Positions 1 through 6,733 of a stretch of DNA of 7,480 bases are shown in pieces. The stretch is from a bacterium (GTDB lineage: Bacteria; Eremiobacterota; Eremiobacteria; Baltobacterales; Baltobacteraceae), in the NCBI GenBank assembly GCA_021781095.1, contig JAJXXM010000173.1, positions 1 to 7,480 of the forward strand. Reading direction: 5' to 3'. Every line of letters begins with the position of its first letter. Positions within the stretch are counted from its first letter, which is position 1. Made by a program: the position numbers and the translations under genes. Below the pieces are notes generated by a model. The model saw nothing but the letters and a program-made list of their open reading frames with translations. It was not told the origin of the DNA and searched no databases.

Positions 1-120
1 GGCCGCCTCTGGCACGGTCGCTCGCCGCGCCGGATTCTCTTACGCAATTACGAGAACATCACCATTGAAGTGGGGCCGCCGTTCGTCGCGCAGCGCCCGT
101 TCGATTGGTCGCGGATGTAG
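1..120 (+). CDS. C-terminal tail of an unidentified protein (5' truncated by window)
   Basis: The window opens inside a reading frame that runs through codons 1-39 and stops with TAG at 118-120. The visible tail contains R-S-P-R-R-I-L-L and then an I-T-I-E-V-G-P-P-F-V segment before a short basic/aromatic end. From memory, this tail resembles the C-termini of small conserved hypothetical proteins that carry an H-x-H-D...I-H-I-E motif further upstream and end in an 'E-I-x-L-x-V-G-P-P' strand. That part is not in the window, so the assignment cannot be tested here. It does not look like the C-terminus of HutG or of a hut regulator. The stop lies only 9 nt before hutH, so the two may be co-transcribed, or the hut promoter may lie inside this gene. 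Confidence 0.55.
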   Translation, partial: GRLWHGRSPRRILLRNYENITIEVGPPFVAQRPFDWSRM

Positions 121-129
121 GGTGCGGCG

Positions 130-1665
130 ATGAGTACGGCAGCTGCAACCATCGAACTCGACGGGCGTCGTCTCTCGCTCGAGAGCATCGCCGCCATTGC
201 CGAAGGCGGCGCGCGAATTCGGGTAACCGATGAGGCGAACGCTCGCGTCGCACGTGCGCGTGCGTTCGTCGAGGAGCGCTTTGCCGACGGAGATGCGATT
301 TACGGCGTGACCACCGGCTTCGGCCGGCTCGCCAACGTGCAGATCGATCCCGCCGATGCAGCGCTCCTGCAGTTGAATCTCGTTCGCAGCCACGCCGCCG
401 GTACCGGCGCTCCGCTCGAGGAGCGATACGTGCGCGCCGCCGGCGTGCTCCGTGTGAATTCGCTCGCCGCGGGGCATTCGGGAATCGCACCGGCGACGCT
501 CGCGCTGCTCGTCGAAACGCTCAACCGCGGGGTCACACCGGTCGTACCGATGCAGGGCTCCGTCGGCGCGAGCGGAGATCTCGCCCCGCTCGCCCACATG
601 TCGCTCTTGCTCATCGGCGAAGGTGAGGCGCTCTATCGCGGCAAGCGTATGCCCGCCGCGCAAGCGCTCGCCGAAGCGGGCTTGGCGCCGGTGGTCTTAG
701 GCGCGAAGGAAGGGCTCGCACTCATCAACGGAACGCAGGTGATGACCGGCATCGCCGCGCTCTCGTTACTGCGAGCGCAGCGGCTCGCCGATAGTGCCGA
801 CCTCATCGCGGCGATGTCGCTGGAGGCCTATCTCGGAACCGACGCGGTCTTCGACCGACGCATCAATGCGTTGCGTCCCCACCGCGGGCAACGCATCGTC
901 GCCGCTCGTTTGCGTCGTTTCCTCGAAGGTTCGGAGATCATGCAATCGCATCGAGCCTGCGGCCGCGTCCAGGATCCGTATTCGTTCCGCTGCATACCCG
1001 TAGTGCACGGCGCGGTTCGCGATTCGATCGAACACGCGCGCTCGGTCGCCGAAGTGGAGGCGAATTCGGTCACCGATAATCCCCTCGTCTTCCCCGAAGA
1101 TCGCGTGTTTCTGAGCGGTGGAAATTTTCACGGAGAGCCGATCGCCCTCGCCATCGACTTTTTGAAAATGGCGATCTGCGAAATCGCCTCGATCTCCGAG
1201 CGACGCCTCTATTTGCTCTTGAACGCCGGCGATCGCGACCTTCCGCTCTTTCTCGCTCGAAAGAGCGGGCTTCAATCGGGCTTGATGATCGTGCAGTATG
1301 CGTCCGCGGCACTTGTCAACGATAATAAAGCGCTCGCGTGGCCGAGTAGCGTCGATTCCATCCCGACCTCCGCCGGGCAAGAGGATCACGTCAGCATGGG
1401 CATGACCTCGGCGAACAATCTCGTGCGCGTGCTCGACAACGTCGAAGGCTCCCTCGCCTGCGAATTGCTCGGCGCGCTCGCGGCGACCGATTTTCGCCGA
1501 CCGTTGCGGAGCGCTCGCGCGACCGAGGAACTCTACGCGCTCGCGCGGCGAACGATACCGCCGCTCACCGACGACCGCTCGCCCGCACCCGATATTCTTG
1601 CGGCACGCGAGCTGGTTCGCTCGGGCGCGATTGCAGAAATTTTCGCTCGAGCAACATCGGAGTAA
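130..1665 (+). CDS. hutH: Histidine ammonia-lyase (histidase, HutH)
   Basis: This cytoplasmic enzyme removes ammonia from L-histidine to give trans-urocanate, the first step of histidine breakdown. The protein is 511 aa, normal for the family. The catalytic electrophile MIO forms from the Ala147-Ser148-Gly149 triad inside G-S-V-G-A-S-G-D-L-A-P-L. The active-site Tyr58 sits in Y-G-V-T-T-G-F-G, Tyr284/Arg287 in Q-D-P-Y-S-F-R-C, and Glu418 in S-A-G-Q-E-D-H. These correspond to Tyr53, Tyr280, Arg283 and Glu414 of the Pseudomonas putida enzyme with a steady +4/+5 offset, so the protein looks full length and active. The S-G-G-N-F-H-G-E-P block is also present. The ATG at 130 has only a weak purine stretch (AGGG near 119) upstream. 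The start lies 9 nt after the preceding stop, and hutU follows after 15 nt. Confidence 0.98.
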   Translation: MSTAAATIELDGRRLSLESIAAIAEGGARIRVTDEANARVARARAFVEERFADGDAIYGVTTGFGRLANVQIDPADAALLQLNLVRSHAAGTGAPLEERYVRAAGVLRVNSLAAGHSGIAPATLALLVETLNRGVTPVVPMQGSVGASGDLAPLAHMSLLLIGEGEALYRGKRMPAAQALAEAGLAPVVLGAKEGLALINGTQVMTGIAALSLLRAQRLADSADLIAAMSLEAYLGTDAVFDRRINALRPHRGQRIVAARLRRFLEGSEIMQSHRACGRVQDPYSFRCIPVVHGAVRDSIEHARSVAEVEANSVTDNPLVFPEDRVFLSGGNFHGEPIALAIDFLKMAICEIASISERRLYLLLNAGDRDLPLFLARKSGLQSGLMIVQYASAALVNDNKALAWPSSVDSIPTSAGQEDHVSMGMTSANNLVRVLDNVEGSLACELLGALAATDFRRPLRSARATEELYALARRTIPPLTDDRSPAPDILAARELVRSGAIAEIFARATSE

Positions 1666-1668
1666 TCA

Positions 1669-1676
1669 AAGGAGAA
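1669..1676 (+). promoter_or_regulatory. Ribosome binding site of hutU
   Basis: The sequence AAAGGAGA lies in the 15-nt gap between the hutH stop and the hutU ATG at 1681. GGAG is about 6 nt from the start. It is the clearest Shine-Dalgarno site in the window and supports the 1681 start. A second in-frame ATG at codon 3 (1687) is spaced less well. Confidence 0.85.
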
Positions 1677-1680
1677 GCGC

Positions 1681-3342
1681 ATGAGTATGACGTTATCGGG
1701 ACCACGGCCGGTACGGGCCGCACGCGGTTCGGAGTTAACCTGTTTGGGATGGCCGCAGGAAGCCGCGTTGCGCATGCTGATGAACAATCTCGATCCCGAG
1801 GTCGCCGAACGCCCCGACGATCTCGTCGTCTACGGCGGTAGCGGTCGCGCGGCGCGCTCCTGGGAAGCCTTCGATGCACTCGTTCGCACGTTGCGTCGCC
1901 TCAAGAGCGACGAAACGATGGTGGTACAGAGCGGAAAACCGGTCGCCGTTTGGAAGACACACGAACGCGCGCCGCGGGTCCTGATCGCCAATAGCAATCT
2001 CGTTCCGAAGTGGGCCGATTGGGAGACCTTCCGTTCGCTCGAGGCGCAAGGGCTGACGATGTACGGGCAGATGACCGCCGGGTCGTGGATCTACATCGGC
2101 ACCCAGGGCATCGTGCAAGGTACCTACGAAACGTTCGCCGAGCTCGCGCGCCAACGGTATGGCGGCACGCTGCGCGGCCGCGTCGCGCTCACGGCGGGTA
2201 TCGGCGGCATGGGCGGCGCGCAGCCGCTCGCGATTACGATGTGCGAGGGGATCGCATTGGTGGTCGACGTCGACCGCGCGCGCTTGGAGCGCCGCCGCGA
2301 ACTGCGCTACCTCGATCTCGTCGTCGATTCGCGCGATGAGGCGCTCGCCCGCGTCGAACGCGCCCGGCGCGACGGAGAGGCGATCTCGGTGGGATACCAA
2401 GGGAATGCCGCCGATGAATTTGCCGCGCTCTTTGCGGCGGGGCTGCGCCCCGATGCCGTGACCGATCAGACCTCCGCGCACGATATGCTCAACGGCTACG
2501 TTCCATCGGGGCTGACGCTCGCCGAGGCCGACGCGCTGCGCGCGAGCGATCCGGCGGAGTACGAACGGCGCAGTTACGAGACTGCCGGCCGACACGTGGA
2601 AGCGATGTTGCAATTTCTCGACGCCGGTGCGGTCGTGTTCGATTACGGCAATAACCTGCGCGAAGCGGCGAAGAGGGCCGGTGTCGCGCGCGCCTTTGAT
2701 TTTCCCGGCTTCGTTCCGGCATTTATCCGGCCGCTTTTCTGCCGTGGGAGCGGGCCGTTCCGTTTCGCCGCACTCTCGGGAGATCCGGCCGATATCGCTC
2801 GCTGCGATCGCGAGCTGCTAAACCTCTTCCCCGACGACGCGCATCTCCATCGTTGGCTCACGATGGCGCGCGAACGGATCGCATTCCAGGGTTTACCCGC
2901 GCGCATCTGTTGGTTGGGCTACGGCGACCGGGCGAAAGCGGGACTCGCCTTCAACGATCTCGTGCGCCGCGGAGAGCTCGCGGCACCGATCGTTATCGGG
3001 CGCGACCATCTCGATACGGGGAGCGTCGCATCGCCGTATCGCGAGACCGAAGGCATGCGCGACGGAAGCGACGCCATTGCGGATTGGCCGATTCTCAACG
3101 CGATGCTCAATACGGCGGCGGGCGCACACTGGGTCAGCTTCCATCACGGCGGTGGCGTTGGCATTGGGTATAGCCTGCACGCGGGGATGGTCGTCGTCGC
3201 CGATGGTTCGCGCGACGCAGAGGAGCGCTTGGGCGCGGTCCTCACCACCGACTGCGGTATGGGCGTCGTACGCCACGCCGATGCGGGCTACGAAACGGCG
3301 ATCGAGACCGCCGATGAGAAGGGCATCGATTGGCGGCTCTGA
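1681..3342 (+). CDS. hutU: Urocanate hydratase (urocanase, HutU)
   Basis: This cytoplasmic enzyme adds water to urocanate, using tightly bound NAD+ as an electrophile, to give 4-imidazolone-5-propionate. The protein is 553 aa, close to the usual 555-560. The N-terminal signature [15 protein letters not shown] and the V-Q-S-G-K-P-V block are present, as is the I-A-N-S-N-L-V-P segment. The NAD+-binding glycine-rich loop [10 protein letters not shown] lies at residues 172-181. The conserved active-site cysteine is Cys410 in A-R-I-C-W, the same number as in the P. putida enzyme. The C-terminal signatures G-R-D-H-L-D-x-G-S-V, M-R-D-G-S-D-A and H-H-G-G-G-V-G are intact. The start is set by a strong RBS. 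The 3' end overlaps hutI by 13 nt, which suggests coupled translation. No irregularities were seen. Confidence 0.99.
   Translation: MSMTLSGPRPVRAARGSELTCLGWPQEAALRMLMNNLDPEVAERPDDLVVYGGSGRAARSWEAFDALVRTLRRLKSDETMVVQSGKPVAVWKTHERAPRVLIANSNLVPKWADWETFRSLEAQGLTMYGQMTAGSWIYIGTQGIVQGTYETFAELARQRYGGTLRGRVALTAGIGGMGGAQPLAITMCEGIALVVDVDRARLERRRELRYLDLVVDSRDEALARVERARRDGEAISVGYQGNAADEFAALFAAGLRPDAVTDQTSAHDMLNGYVPSGLTLAEADALRASDPAEYERRSYETAGRHVEAMLQFLDAGAVVFDYGNNLREAAKRAGVARAFDFPGFVPAFIRPLFCRGSGPFRFAALSGDPADIARCDRELLNLFPDDAHLHRWLTMARERIAFQGLPARICWLGYGDRAKAGLAFNDLVRRGELAAPIVIGRDHLDTGSVASPYRETEGMRDGSDAIADWPILNAMLNTAAGAHWVSFHHGGGVGIGYSLHAGMVVVADGSRDAEERLGAVLTTDCGMGVVRHADAGYETAIETADEKGIDWRL
3316..3323 (+). 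promoter_or_regulatory. Ribosome binding site of hutI, inside the hutU 3' end
   Basis: GAGAAGGG lies within the last codons of hutU, 6 nt before the TTG at 3330. No ATG or GTG near here begins the conserved HutI N-terminus, so this purine-rich stretch is the main support for a TTG start. Confidence 0.55.
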
Positions 3343-4571
3343 AGGGCGCGCCGCCCCTGCTGCTGCGTGGCGCCGCGCTCCTAACGTGCGATACCGAGGC
3401 TCCGCAACAGGGAGTGACCTTCGAGGATCTCGGCTTGGTCGAACGCGGCGCGATCTTGGTGCGCGACGGGCGCATTGCGGCGCTGGGCGAGCGTGTCGAG
3501 GTGGAGCGCGCGGCGAGCGGCTTCGATTGCGAGCTCGTCGATCTTCCCGACGCCGTCCTCGCCCCAGGGTTTGTCGACGCACATACCCACCCGCTCTTCT
3601 CCGGAAATCGCGAAGCCGATTTCCAAGCGCGTCTGCGGCACGAGCCCTCGCCGCTGGGCATGCTCTACACGGTTTCGCGCACGCGCGAAGCGTTGCTCGC
3701 GCCGGAGCGTTTTTGGTTCGACGATGTCGAGCCGCGCCTCCGGGCGATGCTCGCGCACGGTACGACGACCGCCGAAGTGAAGACGGGATATGCGCTGCAT
3801 CGACCCGGCGAGTTGGAACTCCTCGATCTGCTCGCACGCGCGGCATCCGACGAACGGCTTCCGTGGATTCTGCCGACTTTTCTCGGCGCGCATGCGGTCC
3901 CGCCCGAATTCCCCGATGCCGATGGATACGTCGACTATTTGATCGATCAGTGCTTGCCGTTCGCGCGGGTTCATGGCGCGCGCTCTGCAGATGCGTTCTG
4001 CGAGCCGGGATTTTTTTCGGCGTCGCAAACCGAACGCTACCTCGAGGCCGCGCGTCGAGAGGGGCTGCGGCTGCGCGTCCATTGCGACGAAATGCAACAC
4101 GGCGGTGCGGCGACGATGGCGCTCGCACTCGGCGTCGATGCAATCGATCACGGTAATTACATCACCGACGGCGACGTCGAACGTTTGGCCGGAGGGGAGA
4201 GCGTGCTCGTCGCCTGCCCGGCGACGATCGATTACCTCGGCTTGGAACGGCACGCTCCGGTGCGTGCCGTCCTCGAACGCGGCGGGCGCGTTGCGTTTGC
4301 GAGCGACTACAATCCGGGAACCTCACCGTGCCTCAACCTGCAGCACGTAGCGTACCTCGGAAGAAAGATCTTTGCATTGAGCGCCGCCGAGTCACTCGAC
4401 GCCGTAACGCGTCAGGCGGCGCGAAGCCTTCGCGTCGACCGCGGCGTGCTGCGCGTCGGCGGGCACGCCGATATCGTCGCCCTAGGAATCGCGGAGCCCG
4501 ACGAATTCGGTTGGTTGCACGGCGGGAACCTCGCGCGTGCGGTGGTTCGGTCCGGGCGCATCGTACGATGA
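3330..4571 (+). CDS. hutI: Imidazolonepropionase (HutI), divergent amidohydrolase
   Basis: This metal-dependent amidohydrolase opens the ring of imidazolone-5-propionate to give N-formimino-L-glutamate. The protein is 413 aa, usual for HutI. The metal and catalytic set is complete: His85 and His87 in F-V-D-A-H-T-H, His251 and Glu254 in H-C-D-E, His274 in D-H-G, and Asp326 in S-D-Y-N-P-G-T-S-P. Substrate-side residues Arg94 (G-N-R-E), Tyr154 (K-T-G-Y) and His188 ([11 protein letters not shown], a HutI hallmark) are kept. Two departures are visible. The usual glycine-rich G-G-G-I loop after Arg94 is replaced by a shorter stretch (residues 104-113), and the usual H-A-D-E is H-C-D-E. The start is TTG, 13 nt inside hutU. 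The stop shares the ATGA overlap with the next gene. A distinct HutI lineage is the best reading; a related cyclic amidohydrolase is less likely given the operon. Confidence 0.9.
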   Translation: MAALKGAPPLLLRGAALLTCDTEAPQQGVTFEDLGLVERGAILVRDGRIAALGERVEVERAASGFDCELVDLPDAVLAPGFVDAHTHPLFSGNREADFQARLRHEPSPLGMLYTVSRTREALLAPERFWFDDVEPRLRAMLAHGTTTAEVKTGYALHRPGELELLDLLARAASDERLPWILPTFLGAHAVPPEFPDADGYVDYLIDQCLPFARVHGARSADAFCEPGFFSASQTERYLEAARREGLRLRVHCDEMQHGGAATMALALGVDAIDHGNYITDGDVERLAGGESVLVACPATIDYLGLERHAPVRAVLERGGRVAFASDYNPGTSPCLNLQHVAYLGRKIFALSAAESLDAVTRQAARSLRVDRGVLRVGGHADIVALGIAEPDEFGWLHGGNLARAVVRSGRIVR

Positions 4572-5863
4572 GCGAACTCTTTATCGCCGCTCGCGCGATC
4601 GTCGGCGGCGAGGAGCGACGCGAGATCGGCTTTCTCGTCGAGAACGGCCGTTTCGCGAAAGTCGGCGATGCGAAAACGCTCGCGCTCGAGGCGGCGCATC
4701 ACGGAACGCCGACCCGTCGCTTTCCCGAGGATCGCGTGCTGATTCCGGGCTTTATCAACGGGCATAGCCACGCCTATCAAGTGCTCTTGCGCGGCTGGGC
4801 CGACGATTGGGGATTCGATCGGTGGCGCAGCGATGCGCTCTATCGTGTCGTACCGCAATTAACCCCCGACGATATCTACTGGGTCTTTCTCTTTGCCTTT
4901 AGCGAGATGCTCGCCGCGGGTATTACCACGGTGGCGGAGTTCTTCTATCTCAATGGGGAGGGAAACGCCCGCGCGGAAGCGGCGATCCGGGCCGCTCGCG
5001 AGACGGGAATACGATTGGTTTTCGCGCGGACGTGGATGGATGCGGCGTACGCCCCCGACGCCTATCGTGAAACGATCGCCGACGCGCGGTCGCGGAGCGA
5101 AGCCCTGCTGTCCCGTCATTCCGATATTCACTTTTGCGTCGCGCCGCATTCCTTGCACGCCGCCTCACCGGCGATGATCGAAGCCGCGGCGGCGTTTGCC
5201 GCCGAATACGACTGCATGTTGCACGTGCACGTTGCAGAGGCGGCATACGAAGGAGAGGCGACGTTGCGGGAGCATGGAGTCACCCCGATCCGCTTCCTCG
5301 ATCGGCTCGGCGCGCTCAACGAACGCTGCGTTGCGGTGCACGCCATTTATATCGACGACGAAGAGAAACGATTGCTCGCGGAGCGCGGCGCGCGCGTCAT
5401 TCATAATCCGATGACGAACCAATATCTTGGCGACGGCATCTGCGATATTTCGAGCCTGCACGCGCTCGGCGTGCCGCTCGGGCTCGGCACCGATGCCGAC
5501 GTGAAGCCGTCGGCGATCGACGAAATGCGCGCCGCGTCGCTGCTGCAGAAGATCGCGCGAACCGACGGGGCGGCATTTGGAGCGCGCGCGGCGTTCGATC
5601 TGGCGACGGCGAGCGGTGCGCGCGCGCTGCGCGTCGATGCGGGGCGGCTCGAAGAGGGTGCGTTCGCCGATTTCGTTGTCCTCGACGCCCGCGGGATCGA
5701 TCCTTGGGCTCCGGCGGTGAACGCGCTGGTCTATCGCGGCGAAGATGCGTGGGTGCAGGGCACGTTCGTGGGCGGACGGCGCGTCGCCGGTCGCGAGCCG
5801 AGTGCGGCGGCGAGCGCGGCGCGAGAGCATTTACGGAGCATCGCGGAACGCCTCATCCCGTAG
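4568..5863 (+). CDS. HutF-like amidohydrolase, probable formimidoylglutamate deiminase
   Basis: The expected reaction in this operon is hydrolysis of N-formiminoglutamate to N-formylglutamate and ammonia. From the ATG at 4568 the protein is 431 aa. This start overlaps the hutI stop as ATGA; the frame stays open further upstream, but only inside hutI. Amidohydrolase metal residues are His66/His68 (G-H-S-H-A-Y-Q), His221 and Glu224 (H-V-H-V-A-E), His258 (V-H-A) and Asp309 (G-T-D). HutF-like features are Gln71, Trp86-Arg87, L-Y-R...L-T-P-D-D, V-A-E-F-x-Y (Tyr127), H-S-L and L-G-D-G-I. Features nearer the methylthioadenosine/S-adenosylhomocysteine deaminase group are L-L-R-G-W-A-D-D, the N-G-E-G-N-A-R-A-E-A-A-I region, H-N-P-M-T-N and E-M-R-x-A-x-L-L-Q-K. 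HutF's H-S-L-R is H-S-L-H here (His197). The family is sure and the substrate is inferred from context, so no symbol is given; hutF would be the natural choice. No hutG follows, and the gene's end overlaps the opposite-strand hydrolase by 33 nt. Confidence 0.8.
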   Translation: MSELFIAARAIVGGEERREIGFLVENGRFAKVGDAKTLALEAAHHGTPTRRFPEDRVLIPGFINGHSHAYQVLLRGWADDWGFDRWRSDALYRVVPQLTPDDIYWVFLFAFSEMLAAGITTVAEFFYLNGEGNARAEAAIRAARETGIRLVFARTWMDAAYAPDAYRETIADARSRSEALLSRHSDIHFCVAPHSLHAASPAMIEAAAAFAAEYDCMLHVHVAEAAYEGEATLREHGVTPIRFLDRLGALNERCVAVHAIYIDDEEKRLLAERGARVIHNPMTNQYLGDGICDISSLHALGVPLGLGTDADVKPSAIDEMRAASLLQKIARTDGAAFGARAAFDLATASGARALRVDAGRLEEGAFADFVVLDARGIDPWAPAVNALVYRGEDAWVQGTFVGGRRVAGREPSAAASAAREHLRSIAERLIP

Positions 5864-6628
5864 CAGGCGCATGAACGTGCCGAATCGTGCATTGTTCTCC
5901 GGCGTCGACGGCATCTCGGTATAGACGACGATCGCGGCCCGCCGATGGTCGGCGGTCGTGAGAATTCCCCCGTCGTGGGTCACCTCGCTCGTGTCGCCGG
6001 TCTTATGGGCGAATCGGTCGCCCGGGGCGAGGCCGAGGCTGAGCTTGTCGTTCCACTGCTGCGCGGCGAGCCACCCTTCGAGGAGCGCGGCGCCCGGGAA
6101 GCTCCGTTCGGCGATCGCCCGAAAGAGCCGGGCGGCATCACGGACCGAGTGTGCGTTTCGATGCTCGCCGTCCCACCCCGGGTCGTCGATGAGCGGGTCG
6201 CTTCCGGAGAGCTTGCGATAGAAACCCGTCGCCCCGAGGCCGAGCTCCTCGCGGACGATCGAGGTCGCGCGTTCGCGGCCGAGCCGGTCGAAGAGTTCGT
6301 TGGTCGCGACGTTGTCGGAGCGGTCGACCGCGTATCGGCAGAGCTCGTCGAGGCTCGCCGGGTACCCCGCTTCGATCGGCGAGGGGGCATCGTTGAGCGT
6401 GAGGTTCGCGGGGTCGACGGGGCGGCGCTCGTCGAGGCGACGCTCGCCACGAGCGACGAGAAGGAGTGCGGCGGCGGCGAGCGGCGTTTTGATGGTGCTG
6501 GCGGGGTAGATCCAGCGGTCCGCATCGAGCGCCACCGCGCTCCCGCCGGGGCTCAGGTGATCCCAGAGGATCGACGGCCGAACGAGCCCGACGCGGTGGG
6601 CGTACTCCTGAAGCTGCGAGCTCTCCAT
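5831..6628 (-). CDS. Class A beta-lactamase-like serine hydrolase
   Basis: This 265-aa protein belongs to the penicillin-recognising serine hydrolase fold (class A beta-lactamase-like). The nucleophile motif is Ser44-Thr-Ile-Lys47 in Y-P-A-S-T-I-K-T-P. The second motif is Ser104-Asp105-Asn106 in D-R-S-D-N-V-A-T-N. The third is Lys209-Thr210-Gly211 in H-K-T-G-D-T. A D-G-E-H-R-N segment (Glu155, Asn158) followed by S-V-R-D-A-A-R-L lies where the omega-loop would be, but it does not form a clean E-x-x-x-N, so true beta-lactamase activity is not assured. An esterase, a peptidase or an uncharacterised serine hydrolase is equally possible. The chosen ATG at 6628 gives no signal peptide. The open frame extends upstream to 7048, but those residues are antisense to the STAS gene and contain no export signal. 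The purine stretch GGAAG lies about 12 nt upstream. It is transcribed divergently from the STAS gene and convergently with the hut operon. Confidence 0.9.
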   Translation of the reverse strand: MESSQLQEYAHRVGLVRPSILWDHLSPGGSAVALDADRWIYPASTIKTPLAAAALLLVARGERRLDERRPVDPANLTLNDAPSPIEAGYPASLDELCRYAVDRSDNVATNELFDRLGRERATSIVREELGLGATGFYRKLSGSDPLIDDPGWDGEHRNAHSVRDAARLFRAIAERSFPGAALLEGWLAAQQWNDKLSLGLAPGDRFAHKTGDTSEVTHDGGILTTADHRRAAIVVYTEMPSTPENNARFGTFMRLLRDEAFRDAP

Positions 6629-6733
6629 GCTGCGGGGGCGCTTCCAGGCCGGGCCCTGCAACCCTCGCTCGCGAAAGGGGTTAAAATTGCGTGTAAGCAC
6701 TTGCACGCAGGTCAGGGATAGGGTACTCTCCTC
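6629..6733. promoter_or_regulatory. Divergent intergenic control region
   Basis: These 105 nt separate the starts of the serine hydrolase (-) and the STAS gene (+) and must hold or border promoters for both. From about 6681 onward the base composition becomes clearly richer in A and T than the coding DNA around it, and this continues into the first codons of the STAS frame. A weak + strand promoter candidate is TTGCAC (6701-6706), a 17-nt spacer, then TACTCT (6724-6729), matching the sigma-70 consensus only partly. No convincing - strand promoter was identified. One inverted repeat lies inside (6688-6709), and a second begins just beyond the right edge. Confidence 0.5.
6688..6709. repeat. Imperfect palindrome 1, possible operator
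   Basis: The arms are TGCGTGTAAGC and ACTTGCACGCA. They pair over 11 positions with one internal T-G mismatch and a mismatched centre. It overlaps the candidate -35 element of the STAS transcript. It is too far from any stop codon, and has no T-run, to be a terminator. Two-fold symmetry in a divergent promoter region suggests a dimeric regulator site; this is inference. Confidence 0.45.

Noticed and set aside
1735..2613. 292-codon - strand open frame within hutU
   Set aside because: It lies antisense to a highly conserved part of urocanase, with no motif and no RBS.
4002..4025. GCCG...CGGC hairpin with a run of seven T as a possible terminator or slippage site in hutI
   Set aside because: The T-run lies in the loop rather than after the stem, the stem is only 4 bp, and the conserved HutI frame continues through it (Gly-Phe-Phe-Ser-Ala).
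2893..4143. Long - strand open frame (416 codons) under hutU and hutI
   Set aside because: It is Arg/Ala/Pro-rich low-complexity translation typical of antisense frames in GC-rich DNA, has no motif, and lies opposite two certain genes.
4328..4567. Extension of the HutF-like frame upstream into hutI
   Set aside because: This stretch is an Arg/Ala-rich shadow of hutI in another frame; the conserved amidohydrolase N-terminus starts at the ATG at 4568.
1228..6119. GCGATCGC octamers (for example near 1229 and 6112), recalling the cyanobacterial HIP1 repeat
   Set aside because: I noticed only a couple, which is unremarkable in GC-rich DNA with frequent GATCG; nothing else suggests a cyanobacterium.
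5945..6721. 258-codon + strand open frame opposite the serine hydrolase
   Set aside because: It is the mirror of a gene with all catalytic motifs on the other strand; its own translation has no recognisable domain.
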